A stretch of 36,941 bases of DNA from the IMG/VR virus record IMGVR_UViG_3300029982_000034, positions 1 to 36,941 of that record. One strand, 5' to 3'. The stretch comes from a virus. The notes under the pieces were generated by a model. The model did no database searches. It had not been told where the DNA came from and saw only the letters and a program-made list of their open reading frames with translations. Below are positions 22,487 to 30,368 of this stretch, piece by piece; positions within the stretch are counted from its first letter, which is position 1, and each line of letters opens with the position of its first letter. A program made the translations under genes and the position numbers.

Positions 22487-24972
22487 TTCCGTAACTCCGA
22501 GTTAAAGGGGTTGTTAAGTGGAAGTGTAACGACTTTATCGGAAATGTCAATAAAAGTTTCTGGCGCGTTGTAGTAGCGCATGCCCATTCCATCCTTGCCA
22601 ACTGTCCACCCGCGAGCAATTAACCACTGCGATATTTCCTTCGCAGCGAATCGGCGGCCAGTGACTAAAGTGTCGAGCGCGAGGCGTACTGCTGACGATT
22701 GGACGCGACGTTTCTCATTGAGCGCAATCTGTTGGCGCAGGATACCGGGTAGCAGATCATCTAAGTCAGACAGGGGGATACCGTCGCCACGTAACATAGC
22801 ATCATTGTTGTATTCAAACACGGCGCGGGACGCTGCATTAGCGATGGCATAGTATTTGCTTTCGTCTTCACAGAAGCATTTCTTTGCCTCGGCTAATATC
22901 TGCCGCGCTTCAACTGACCAGTTATCAGACAGGCAACCGCGTGCAAACACCGGATAGAAACGCCGGTTACCAGTTTCGTCCCGATTCGTTTCATACTTGT
23001 TTGCCGTGCCAAACGGCACAAAGCGGCGCGGGTGCGCTTCTTCGTGCTTCTCGTAGGGTTTGCGGTACACGTCATTATCATCTGTCACCCAGCGCTTAAT
23101 TTCGTCTGCGTCGCGCTTGTTCAGCCCAGACATTTCCGCAAGTTCGCAGATAACGGATCGCGCCGCTGCCATGGACATACGCCGATCTTCCGAGAACGCG
23201 ACGGACGCGGGTGAAGGCGCACCCAACGCTCTAGCTATCTCCCCCACGAAACGACTTTTTCCAATACCTTGCCGACCTATCAATACGGGGACGACCGGGG
23301 CCGTAATGCCGGGTTTGAGCTGGCGCATAATGATTGCCGCAAAAAACGCTTTGGAGACGATTGGAAGGGCCGGGGCGGGTTCCGCATCAAAAGCATCAAT
23401 AAAAACGCTCTGAAGGCGTTCTACGCCGTCCCAAACGGGTAAATTCAGCACAGCGTCTTTCCATGGATCGCGTCGATTCATGTCTGCAAGGGCTTCTATT
23501 GCTCTTTCGACAATCCCCGGCGTGACGTTGGCGCAACCAATGCGCGATAGGGCTTCAACTAGCCTGCCCACGGTCGGCACGTCTTGCGTGTCGGCCATGG
23601 TGGTGCAAACGTCAAAAACAGGAAGTGCGTCGATTTCGCGCAGCAGCAGTTCCAGACCGTGCATGACGTTCACGAAGGGTGCGGCTTTCTTCGTGGGTTC
23701 GGGGTACTCCACCAAGCCGCACAGTTTCTCTGCGGCTAAGTCCAAGGGGCTAGCAAGGTCGGCAGCAGACGCATTGGTGAATGCAAAGAATTCCTGCAAC
23801 TTGTGGGACCATACGCCGGGCGTGTCGCCCATCCGAACAATTTCGGCTTTGGTAGTCAATTTGTCCGACATGTCAGGACGCCATGTATCGAACGGGTCGG
23901 CGCAATGCTTACCCAATGCGTCAGCGAGGTTTGAGAGCACTTGCTCAACAGTCACAAGCCCGACGCCTGCAACGTACAGAGTCCACGATTTAGGGAGCGC
24001 CTTGTCACCTAACGCACGCGTAGCGAGCAGCCCGTACCGCTCGCCTTGTTGCGGGTCTAAGCCTGCGGCTATCGCGTTTTGTTTCTGATAGTCAATGGCT
24101 ATCGTCTTGGCTTCCCTGCGGCGCGCATTCTTGGTGTTGCGTACGGCAGTAGCGAAACGGCGCTCTTCGATTTCACGAACAGCGGGTAGCAACTGCGCGT
24201 CAAGCATCCCTTCCGCAGTGCGGTACTTCGTGGGCGCGCCGAGCACTTGGGGTGGGCGCTCCACAAAGCGTTGCTCAAAGGGAATATCGCGGGTTACGTC
24301 ACCGACTAAGACCGGGTTTGCTTCAAACATCAAGCGCGAGGGCTGGTAGACCAACGAATCGGACAGTTGCCGGGTGAGTAGCGCTCCGGACTTTGAAATT
24401 TTGATATGCCCCCGTCCCGCAGCCCACTGCTCGATCTGCATACGCTTCGCTAGTGCGGGGATATCCGTTCCCCGCGTGACGGCAACGTAGACGTGTACAC
24501 CGCGCAGACCACGCCCTGCTACGAAAGACGACGACGAAGGGCGCGCCACCCGGTGAACGTGCGTAAGCCACGGCGAACACGCCTCGAGCGCGTCCAGCAC
24601 TGCTTCAGGCGAATAAAAGCCATCACCTTCCACGTCTACGTCAATCGGGAACAATGCAGGGCCATAAGGAAACACAAACCCCTCATTGGTGCGCGCTACT
24701 GCGTCGTGTCGGAAATCTGCCCCGGCGCGGGTGGTTAGGAGCGTGTCGCCCACAGCGGGGATACCGCACGTGATCGCTTGGTTCGACGTGAGCAAATCCA
24801 GTAACAGCCGCAACGCAGACAGGTTGGGCAGCGTCACAATACGCGCCGTGCCTTCTGTCATGTGCGCAATGGCCGTGCTTTCTACTGCGCCAGTGTCGTT
24901 TCGTTTGAATGTCTTTGTGAGTTCGCAATTCGTCGCAGTGATCTGCGCGAACTGGATGTTGGTTATCTGCAT
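22483..24972 (-). CDS. Primase-helicase (VirE-type replication protein)
   Basis: 829 residues, AGGA before the ATG. N-terminal region includes IDVDVEGD (111-117), which resembles the D-x-D metal site of archaeo-eukaryotic primases. The C-terminal part is a VirE/D5-like ATPase: Walker A GRQGIGKS (566-573), Walker B-like VICELAEMSGL (607-617), and a sensor/arginine region FGTANKYETNRDETGNRRF (654-672). It would prime and unwind phage DNA. It is the first gene of the leftward replication operon, next to repeat copy B. Confidence 0.88.
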   Translation of the reverse strand: MQITNIQFAQITATNCELTKTFKRNDTGAVESTAIAHMTEGTARIVTLPNLSALRLLLDLLTSNQAITCGIPAVGDTLLTTRAGADFRHDAVARTNEGFVFPYGPALFPIDVDVEGDGFYSPEAVLDALEACSPWLTHVHRVARPSSSSFVAGRGLRGVHVYVAVTRGTDIPALAKRMQIEQWAAGRGHIKISKSGALLTRQLSDSLVYQPSRLMFEANPVLVGDVTRDIPFEQRFVERPPQVLGAPTKYRTAEGMLDAQLLPAVREIEERRFATAVRNTKNARRREAKTIAIDYQKQNAIAAGLDPQQGERYGLLATRALGDKALPKSWTLYVAGVGLVTVEQVLSNLADALGKHCADPFDTWRPDMSDKLTTKAEIVRMGDTPGVWSHKLQEFFAFTNASAADLASPLDLAAEKLCGLVEYPEPTKKAAPFVNVMHGLELLLREIDALPVFDVCTTMADTQDVPTVGRLVEALSRIGCANVTPGIVERAIEALADMNRRDPWKDAVLNLPVWDGVERLQSVFIDAFDAEPAPALPIVSKAFFAAIIMRQLKPGITAPVVPVLIGRQGIGKSRFVGEIARALGAPSPASVAFSEDRRMSMAAARSVICELAEMSGLNKRDADEIKRWVTDDNDVYRKPYEKHEEAHPRRFVPFGTANKYETNRDETGNRRFYPVFARGCLSDNWSVEARQILAEAKKCFCEDESKYYAIANAASRAVFEYNNDAMLRGDGIPLSDLDDLLPGILRQQIALNEKRRVQSSAVRLALDTLVTGRRFAAKEISQWLIARGWTVGKDGMGMRYYNAPETFIDISDKVVTLPLNNPFNSELRK

Positions 24973-25082
24973 GTGTTTTCCTGATTATTCGAATTTGAAC
25001 CAGCTAGTGTCATGTTGTGTCTTTCTTAAGGAAAAGTAAAATTTGAAAAAACTATCAGCTAGCCGAGGTCAATAGCTATATA
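24973..25082. other. Leader of the primase-helicase operon
   Basis: AT-rich leader with no confident promoter. TATACGCAG at 25079-25087 at the edge of the repeat resembles one half of the HTH operator (TATACGCA). Nothing else is evident. Confidence 0.3.
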
Positions 25083-25454
25083 CGCAGTTGCTACTAAGCA
25101 AGGTACGGAGGGACGGAGTACGGAGGCAGGTTTTTGAGACCCTGTACACTTTGCGAAAGTAGTAATAAGTACCCTACTTGTTACTACTTTCTTCATCCAG
25201 CGCTTATATAGTAACTCTGTATTCTCCTTCTGTATTTATTATATATTATTAATATTTTATTTAACTACTATACTGAGAAACAGCTACAGAATGCGGGTTG
25301 TAGGCTTATTCAAAAGTACGGAGGGAGCTAGTTGTCAAAGTACTACTCCCTCCGTACTTCTGTAATTTCCATGTTGCAGCGCACAATAAATAATTAACAC
25401 TCTGACAACAGAGTACGGAGGGAGAAACTCTTTCCTGCCGTACCGGTACGGAAG
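25083..25454. repeat. 372-bp dispersed repeat, copy B
   Basis: Same content and order as copy A (1066-1437): iterons at 25103-25113, 25316-25326, 25347-25357 (inverted) and 25413-25423, the 17-pair hairpin at 25155-25191, AT-rich tract, and palindrome at 25438-25451. It again sits between two divergent transcription units, here primase-helicase leftward and exonuclease rightward. The longest identical run with copy A is about 118 bases. Confidence 0.9.
25432..25454 (+). repeat. 23-bp direct repeat, left copy
   Basis: Identical to 25998-26020 and to 1415-1437, and centred on the palindrome CCGTACCGGTACGG. The two copies here bracket 543 bp that are absent from copy A, where the sequence runs straight on into the bases that follow 26020. 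Confidence 0.85.
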
Positions 25455-25675
25455 CAACAATAAAACGGCGGCAACCATGTTCCAGCAATTCGATTCTTTT
25501 CGAACAAAGACGCTCTTTTGACGAAAAGAGTCCATAACGATCCTCTGAAACATCAGAGAGGCGCTTTGTCTTGCCTGTAGCCGCCCTTTAGACTAAACTA
25601 AAGGTTGTCCCAGACGACATTCGGCTACCGCTGGCAAGGTAACCCCTCACCACCTTTGCCAAAGGTAAAACCTAA

Positions 25676-25738
25676 ATGGATATTATGATCATATGGTTTT
25701 TAACCATATACGAGCCCTCCAATCTAGCTAACTACTAG
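25676..25738 (+). CDS. Possible 20-codon hydrophobic leader peptide
   Basis: ATG at 25676 and TAG at 25736 enclose 20 codons rich in Ile, Trp, Phe and Leu at the start (MDIMIIWFLTIY). AAAGG lies 10 bases before the ATG. It lies inside the hairpin-rich region, and the ATATGGTT/AACCATAT hairpin is within its codons. It could be a leader peptide or small toxin-like peptide, or chance. Confidence 0.2.
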   Translation: MDIMIIWFLTIYEPSNLANY

Positions 25739-25771
25739 TTTCCGCCTGCAAGCGGGGTTCGACTTCAAAAG

Positions 25772-25800
25772 AAGCCTCGACGCTGGTAACGTCGAGGCTT
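25772..25800. terminator. Strong hairpin terminator, probably bidirectional
   Basis: Eleven-bp perfect stem AAGCCTCGACG / CGTCGAGGCTT with a 7-base loop. Leftward it is followed by CTTCTTTT and begins 7 bases after the stop of the 25807 gene; rightward it is followed by a weaker T-rich stretch. Confidence 0.75.
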
Positions 25801-25806
25801 TCGCAT

Positions 25807-26046
25807 TTATTCTTCTTCCGGATAAACAAAATTGATTGTTGAACTGAACGCATCGACAAGCGCCTTGCGGCGCTTAGGGCCGAGCGTTGCACCAATAGGA
25901 GGTAGATTTTGTACAAGCCCGATAAGCGCAGGATGCACTCCTTTTGCATTCAATAGCGCTCCGTCATCACTGCCTCCCGGCGGTGGAGGTGGCGGAGTTC
26001 CTGCCGTACCGGTACGGAAGCTACTGCAAAATGAAATAAGTCCCAA
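25807..26046 (-). CDS. Small proline-rich-linker phage protein
   Basis: 79 residues if translation starts at the TTG 26044-26046, which has AAAGGA nine bases upstream; a TTG at 25953 with GGAG would give 48 residues. TPPPPPPGG is followed by a compact C-terminal domain (GVHPALIGLVQNLPPIGATL, then KRRKALVDAFSSTINFVYP) of a type seen in small phage proteins, where I would expect a longer N-terminal part. The N-terminal codons overlap the third partial copy of the repeat end (25998-26042). Terminator directly downstream. Confidence 0.5.
   Translation of the reverse strand: MGLISFCSSFRTGTAGTPPPPPPGGSDDGALLNAKGVHPALIGLVQNLPPIGATLGPKRRKALVDAFSSTINFVYPEEE
25998..26020 (+). repeat. 23-bp direct repeat, right copy
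   Basis: Identical to 25432-25454 and 1415-1437. The following 22 bases (26021-26042) continue the match with 1438-1458, apart from one extra A here. It lies within the start of the 25807-26046 gene. Confidence 0.85.
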
Positions 26047-26105
26047 CTTTACTATTCCTTTAGATTGTACTAAGCTGAGCGCACCTACAACACAAAGGAG
26101 CAAAC

Positions 26106-27296
26106 ATGTCTAAGCCAGTAGTCGTGCATTCGAAGTTGTCATTTTCATCACGTAAGCGTTGGCGCAATTGCCCTGCGAGTGTGCAGATGTCGGTCGGGTT
26201 ATCAGACGTTTCTGGCACTGCCGCGCTAGAAGGTACGATTGCGCACACCGTTGCTGAGTTTTACGTGCGCCAAAAGTTTAATTTGGAAGGCGCAGCAGGT
26301 GGAGAAGCGCCGTTGCAAGCCCCGCCTGTTGAGCTAGACTTGAAAGGTAAGTCCGTCGAGGATTGGAACGCAGAACTACGCAAACATGGCAAGGCTTACG
26401 CCGAGTTTATCCAGTCGTTGATCCCCGAAGGCTATCAAGGGTTTGTCACGATTGAAAAGAAAGTGGCCATCCCGTCAATAGCGGATCAGTTGTTCGGTAC
26501 GGCCGATTGCATCGTCTGGGTGCCTGCGCATCATTTACTGATCGTCGTCGATTACAAATACGGGTTTGAAGATGTAGCTTGCGGCGACGCGGAAGACACA
26601 AACCCGCAACTTGCAGCTTATCTTGTCGCCGCTGCCGAAACGTTCGAACTCGACCCTGTACGCATGATGGTTGCAGTATTTCAGCCGCGTCGCGTCATCG
26701 GCATGGCCGGACAAGCGCTGGAACTCCCCGCCAATTGGCTGCAACGCGAGCGCTTGCTACTCGCACAAGAAGTGGCACGCACGCAGTTACCCGGCGAACC
26801 CATCGCGGGGGAGCATTGCCGCTACTGTCGCGCAAAAGCCGCTTGCCCGCGCACGCACGGAGCCGTCGCAGGCGCGCTGAATAATTACGTAGGACTGCGC
26901 AGTTTGCACGATATGACGGATGACGAAGTTGTGCAGTTGTGGGCAGCGCACACCGCGTTTAAATCGTTTTGGGAAGACGTTGGGCAGCGCATCGAGAACT
27001 TAGCTAAAACGGGGCATCCTGCGATTCAAATTACGACCAAGCCGGGGCGGCGTATGTGGCGGGATGAAAACGAAGTCGCACTTACTCTGTTAGCTTATGG
27101 CATGCACGATCTGTTAGAACCTAAAGCATTGTCTGAAGTGTACGACCGCTTGCCCGCAGGATTGCGCGATACGTTGATCAAACGCTCAGCGGATCAAAAA
27201 ACCGTAAAACTGGTTTCCCCCGGTACGCCTTCTGAAGTTGCAAAATTGTTTAAACAGTATTCAAATATTATTGACCAAAGCGTAAAACTTGATTAA
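26106..27296 (+). CDS. PD-(D/E)XK exonuclease (DUF2800) with Fe-S-type cysteines
   Basis: 396 residues, Shine-Dalgarno AAGGAG. Nuclease motifs: EGTIAH (43 onward), GTADC (D134), VVDYK (D149, K151) and NPQLAAY (Q168). C22 with C238, C241 and C247 gives the one-plus-three cysteine pattern of AddB/Cas4-type iron-sulphur nucleases. DUF2800 proteins pair with a DUF2815 ssDNA-binding protein, here the next gene, as a phage recombination module. First gene of the rightward early operon. Confidence 0.88.
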   Translation: MSKPVVVHSKLSFSSRKRWRNCPASVQMSVGLSDVSGTAALEGTIAHTVAEFYVRQKFNLEGAAGGEAPLQAPPVELDLKGKSVEDWNAELRKHGKAYAEFIQSLIPEGYQGFVTIEKKVAIPSIADQLFGTADCIVWVPAHHLLIVVDYKYGFEDVACGDAEDTNPQLAAYLVAAAETFELDPVRMMVAVFQPRRVIGMAGQALELPANWLQRERLLLAQEVARTQLPGEPIAGEHCRYCRAKAACPRTHGAVAGALNNYVGLRSLHDMTDDEVVQLWAAHTAFKSFWEDVGQRIENLAKTGHPAIQITTKPGRRMWRDENEVALTLLAYGMHDLLEPKALSEVYDRLPAGLRDTLIKRSADQKTVKLVSPGTPSEVAKLFKQYSNIIDQSVKLD

Positions 27297-27360
27297 TATT
27301 GAACTATCCGCTGTGGCGGGTTTATTGAAGTGTCTATTAACTTAATCTAAAGGTTCTCTC

Positions 27361-28017
27361 ATGTCTATCACTGATCACGTTGCTATTTTGGCTAATTCCG
27401 CATTGGCTACCCCGTTGCCTAATAAACTGAAAGACGGCCACCCACTCGAACATTTTGCTCTGTTAGCGTTTGCGCCTAATGCTGAATCTGATCTACTCGC
27501 GATGATTACTGAACGTGCTACCGCATCGTTTGGTGCGCTACACCCAGATATCAGTATGTCGGTAGAAACAAACGCATCGCGCAAGAAACCATTGCCCGGC
27601 ATTCCCGGTGATTGGCTTGTTGTGCGGGGCGTGTCGCGTTTTGCCCCAGAAATTTACGGCGCAGACGGGGTGCAGGTTACTATCACGCCTGAAAGCACAA
27701 ATGCGATTCGCCAACTATTTTATGCAGGTCGTCGTGTGCGTGTCACACTGGCGGCGTGGGCTTGGTCGCACCCGTCCGGCAAGCGCGGCATTTCATTTAA
27801 CCTGAATGGCATCATGGACGCAGGCCCGGGGGAACGTTTGCCAATTGGTAACAACTCTAGTGCTGCGTTTGCAGGCCACGCACAGCAAGGGCAGGCAGCG
27901 CCGCAGCAACCCGCGCCGCAGTCAGCAAACCCGTTTGGGGGCGCACAACAGGCCGCAGCTAACCCTTTTGCGCAAGCGGCCAACGCGCCGCAATCAGCAA
28001 ACCCGTTCGCCAAGTAG
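27361..28017 (+). CDS. Single-stranded DNA-binding protein (DUF2815-like)
   Basis: 218 residues. The N-terminal ~160 residues with WLVVRGVSRFAPEIYGADG and RVRVTLAAWAWSHPSGKRGISFNLNGI look like the OB-fold ssDNA-binding DUF2815 family. The Gln/Pro/Ala-rich tail carries three ANPF motifs, ending SANPFAK, reminiscent of the flexible SSB tail that recruits partners. It follows the DUF2800 nuclease and precedes RusA, fitting replication/recombination. Confidence 0.82.
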   Translation: MSITDHVAILANSALATPLPNKLKDGHPLEHFALLAFAPNAESDLLAMITERATASFGALHPDISMSVETNASRKKPLPGIPGDWLVVRGVSRFAPEIYGADGVQVTITPESTNAIRQLFYAGRRVRVTLAAWAWSHPSGKRGISFNLNGIMDAGPGERLPIGNNSSAAFAGHAQQGQAAPQQPAPQSANPFGGAQQAAANPFAQAANAPQSANPFAK

Positions 28018-28051
28018 TCCAGTACATTCACCCGGACGATATACCGTAACG

Positions 28052-28080
28052 ACAACCCGCTTCGGCGGGTTGTTGCGTTT
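28052..28080 (+). terminator. Terminator after the SSB gene
   Basis: Nine-bp stem ACAACCCGC / GCGGGTTGT with TTCG tetraloop (28052-28073), followed by a short T-containing tail. It precedes the accessory cassette that has its own promoter. Confidence 0.7.
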
Positions 28081-28100
28081 GCGCGACGTGTGCATTTATT

Positions 28101-28173
28101 TACGAAAAGGGCTTTACTTTGCCCTTACGTTAGCTTAATATACCTACATCGACAAACGAAACGGAGAAATGAG
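28101..28173 (+). promoter_or_regulatory. Accessory-cassette promoter and leader, second copy
   Basis: -35 TTTACT (28113-28118), 17-bp spacer, -10 TAATAT (28136-28141), inverted repeat AAGGGC / GCCCTT around the -35. Nearly identical over 73 bp to the complement of 7356-7428, so two unrelated first genes use the same promoter. Confidence 0.7.
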
Positions 28174-28311
28174 ATGAAAGAGCAAATTGAAAAAATGTTT
28201 AAGGGTGCGGCAGTTTCGGATGTTGCCATCGATACAGAATTTGGGAATGTTACTGCAACAGTCAACGGAAAGAAAAACGTTGATTGCGGTTTTATTGAAG
28301 ACTTCGAATAA
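28174..28311 (+). CDS. Small hypothetical protein
   Basis: 45 residues from the ATG at 28174, six bases after CGGAGA; the open frame upstream covers the promoter and is not coding. An amphipathic N-terminal helix (MKEQIEKMFKGAA) precedes a short beta-like part (VAIDTEFGNVTATVNGKKNV). Function unknown. First gene of the second accessory cassette. Confidence 0.6.
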   Translation: MKEQIEKMFKGAAVSDVAIDTEFGNVTATVNGKKNVDCGFIEDFE

Positions 28312-28313
28312 TT

Positions 28314-28583
28314 ATGAAGTACATACGGCAAATAATTAGAGGGTGCGGGACGCTACCCTACGTTGGAGAGCATCCGGGCACATTATTTTTTATTATGTAC
28401 ATTGCCCTTGGCGGCCTAGCTGGTAGGGACGGCGGGATATCTGGATTCATTGTTGGGTGTGCAATAGTAGCTGTTGTGTTAGGCCCAATGTATTTATATG
28501 GCGCTTACAGTCGAGCAGAATTGTCTGACAAATTATCAAAACAATCAACCGGGGCTTCGGCCAAAAACCACAACAGGAGCTAA
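28314..28583 (+). CDS. Small membrane protein
   Basis: 89 residues with hydrophobic segments at about 24-36 and 42-63, a basic N-terminus (MKYIRQIIRGCG) and a polar C-terminal tail. Starts 2 bases after the previous stop. Its last codons AGG AGC TAA double as the Shine-Dalgarno of the next gene. Function unknown; a membrane-located accessory protein. Confidence 0.65.
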   Translation: MKYIRQIIRGCGTLPYVGEHPGTLFFIMYIALGGLAGRDGGISGFIVGCAIVAVVLGPMYLYGAYSRAELSDKLSKQSTGASAKNHNRS

Positions 28584-28587
28584 ACAA

Positions 28588-29313
28588 ATGAAAACCACAT
28601 TAAACAAGATCAGAGAGTTCCGCCCTTGCGCTGGGGGTTGGGAAAAGCTGCTGCGTACATTGGGTAAAACAAAAGCAGATGACGAACCCGTTTCCGTCAT
28701 TCAGATTCTGGATAGCAATGGTTTAGATGATGCGTTGTGGTGTTTGCGCGCCGTTGAAGGTCATGAACGCGAAATTCGGCTTTATGCGGTCTGGTGCGCT
28801 AGGCAGGTGCAACATTTGATGACAGACCAACGCAGCCTTGACGCACTAGATGTTGCTGAACGCTTTGCAAATGGGGAAGCAACCCATCAAGAGTTAATTG
28901 CTGCGTATGATGCTGCGTATGATGCTGCGTATGCTGCTGCGCGGACTGCTGCGTATGCTGCGGGGCTTGCTGCGGATGCTGCGCGGGCTGCTGCTGCTGC
29001 TGCTGCTGCGGATGCTGCGCGGACTGCTGCGCGGGCTGCGCGGGCTGCGCGGACTGCTGCGCATGATGCTGCGCGGACTGCTGCGCGGGCTGCGCGGACT
29101 GCTGCGCATGATGCTGCGCGGACTGCTGCGCATGATGCTGCGCATGATGCTGCGCATGATGCTGCGCGGACTGCTGCGCATGATGCTGCGCATGATGCTG
29201 CGCGGACTGCTGCGCATGATGCTGCGCATGATGCTGCGTATGCTGCGTATGCTGCGCAGGAACGCGAACTGCGCCGGGTTTGTGAACTTGCTGAACAGGA
29301 GCTAAACAAATGA
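28588..29313 (+). CDS. Ala-rich repeat family protein, copy 3
   Basis: 241 residues from the ATG at 28588, the site shared with the other copies (AGGAGC Shine-Dalgarno). The N-terminal ~103 residues are nearly the same as in copy 2. The tail (about 105-222) is a long run of AAx triplets, here mostly AAHD, AART and AAYD, against AAD and AAW in copy 2, so the repeats differ while the domain is conserved. The end (ELRRVCELAEQELNK) is again conserved. Its stop overlaps the rusA start (ATGA). Confidence 0.8.
   Translation: MKTTLNKIREFRPCAGGWEKLLRTLGKTKADDEPVSVIQILDSNGLDDALWCLRAVEGHEREIRLYAVWCARQVQHLMTDQRSLDALDVAERFANGEATHQELIAAYDAAYDAAYAAARTAAYAAGLAADAARAAAAAAAADAARTAARAARAARTAAHDAARTAARAARTAAHDAARTAAHDAAHDAAHDAARTAAHDAAHDAARTAAHDAAHDAAYAAYAAQERELRRVCELAEQELNK
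28900..29259 (+). repeat. GCTGCG-based tandem repeat tract
   Basis: About 360 bases of imperfect 9- and 12-base units (GCTGCGCATGAT, GCTGCGCGGACT, GCTGCGTATGAT and variants). No stop codon in several frames on either strand. The matching tract of copy 2 lies at about 6115-6345 on the other strand. Such tracts are prone to replication slippage. Confidence 0.85.
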
Positions 29314-29672
29314 ACTCGACTACACTAACGTTGCCATTTCCGCCATCACTGAACAGGATTTACCGGGCAGTGTGTGGGCGGGTTGTACTGTCAAAGGTGG
29401 CTAGGGAGTGGGGCATCGCAGCAAAAAACAAGCTGCCGTCCGGCAAGGTCAAGCCCTTAACCGGCAGATTAGACGTTCTAATTGAGTTGCTGCCTCCGAA
29501 ACGCTTGCAAGGCAAAGCGTGGGACATCGCAAATAGAGAGAAAGTGTTGTGTGACCTACTGACCAAGCAGCGAATCTGGCTGGATGATTCGCAAATTGAC
29601 CGCATCCTGATCATTCGCGGCAATCCAGTAAGCCGCGATGGCGCAGCAGTAGTTCACATAAGGGAGTTGTAA
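29310..29672 (+). CDS. rusA: RusA-family Holliday junction resolvase
   Basis: 120 residues. The fold signature FPPSLNRIYR, VLIELLPPKR, and W-D-I-A-N-R-E-K ... WLDDSQIDR identify RusA. Of the three acidic residues known to be catalytic in E. coli RusA (D70, D72, D91), the first and the DD near the end are present, but the second is Ala (GCA codon). It resolves branched DNA before packaging. Its stop is one base from the stop of the convergent Rz1-like gene. Confidence 0.88.
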   Translation: MNSTTLTLPFPPSLNRIYRAVCGRVVLSKVAREWGIAAKNKLPSGKVKPLTGRLDVLIELLPPKRLQGKAWDIANREKVLCDLLTKQRIWLDDSQIDRILIIRGNPVSRDGAAVVHIREL

Positions 29673-29673
29673 A

Positions 29674-29940
29674 TCACTGGCACGCTGCGATAGCCGCAAG
29701 TAGCTGACCTTCGTACGCGATCCGTTGCTCCAGCTCGGCTAGCACAGCTCGGCCCTTTGTGTACACATCCGCGCCGGGTTGTATCGCATCAAGCGCCCAT
29801 TGCGGAATCGGTACGGGCTCTATCTTGCAAGCAACTGCAACGGGGACTTTTACCTCGACCGGGTCGTGGACGATAGTTGGTTGCGCGGCACAACCAGTCA
29901 GAGCTAGCACCATCAGCGCATGATAGATTTTACCTATCAT
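29674..29940 (-). CDS. Outer-membrane spanin lipoprotein (Rz1-like)
   Basis: 88 residues with a lipobox LALTGC (C17), so an outer-membrane lipoprotein. The mature part is Pro/Val-rich then helical. It overlaps the preceding i-spanin gene by ATGA. Together they would span the periplasm and fuse the membranes in the last lysis step. Separate, not embedded, Rz/Rz1 type. Confidence 0.78.
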   Translation of the reverse strand: MIGKIYHALMVLALTGCAAQPTIVHDPVEVKVPVAVACKIEPVPIPQWALDAIQPGADVYTKGRAVLAELEQRIAYEGQLLAAIAACQ

Positions 29941-30368
29941 TTGCGCACCTTGACAGTTTCGTTAATCAAGTCGTCTAGTGATGCGCAAGCATTGCCGGGT
30001 TTGCTCGGTGTTTTAGCTAATGTGCGTTGCGCAGCCGTGTAGCCCTTCTGCGCGGCGATTTGGGCCTGTGCCTGCGCTTGTGCTACCTGCTTCGCCTTGG
30101 CAGCATCAGCCGCCTTCAATGCGTCTATGGAGGCGTTCTGTTTGGCTATTGTGGCGCTAAAGGCGTCGCTTGCATCTTTTAACGCGTTGGCCGAAGCTAC
30201 GGCACGTTCTGCGCGCCTGTTTGCCGTGTCTAGTTCATGTTCTAGGCTTGATACCTCAATGGCATGCGCAGCGTACAAACCCGCACAAATTGTCAAAAAC
30301 GCAGCAGCGCCGATGATCTTTAATTTGGTGCCGACTGCAAGACCTGCAAAACTAGTTAAGATAGACAT
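29937..30368 (-). CDS. Inner-membrane spanin (Rz-like)
   Basis: 143 residues: one N-terminal membrane segment (about 17-37) and a long alanine-rich coiled coil (about 40-115) reaching into the periplasm. ATG overlaps the endolysin stop (TAATG). Composition, size and place between endolysin and lipoprotein identify the i-spanin. Confidence 0.75.
   Translation of the reverse strand: MSILTSFAGLAVGTKLKIIGAAAFLTICAGLYAAHAIEVSSLEHELDTANRRAERAVASANALKDASDAFSATIAKQNASIDALKAADAAKAKQVAQAQAQAQIAAQKGYTAAQRTLAKTPSKPGNACASLDDLINETVKVRK

Larger units (their letters stand above)
25492..25800 (+). ncRNA. Candidate structured RNA (hairpin-rich region)
   Basis: Helices readable by eye: CTCTTTT/AAAAGAG (25513-25530), which competes with TCTTTTCG/CGAAAAGA (25495-25529); CTCTGA/TCAGAG (25543-25558); a GTAGCCG/CGGCTAC stem (25577-25583 with 25622-25628) enclosing CCTTTAG/CTAAAGG and TGTC/GACA hairpins; TGGCAAGGT/ACCTTTGCCA with one bulge (25632-25661), which competes with ACCTTT/AAAGGT (25652-25666); ATATGGTT/AACCATAT (25691-25709); CCGC/GCGG; and the terminator stem. 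Strand is uncertain because the helices also form in the complement. No known RNA class recognised. Inference from sequence only. Confidence 0.4.

Noticed and set aside
25335-25553. Leftward 72-codon frame across the end of repeat copy B
   Set aside because: It straddles the repeat boundary and the hairpin region, and copy A does not keep the frame beyond the repeat.
25741-25770. tRNA-like T-arm (GGGGTTCGAC) in the hairpin region
   Set aside because: The stem does not close on the 3' side and no acceptor or anticodon arms can be built around it.
25832-26113. Rightward 93-codon frame opposite the Pro-rich gene
   Set aside because: It is the shadow of the Pro-rich gene; the reverse strand has the proline linker, a typical C-terminal domain and a terminator.
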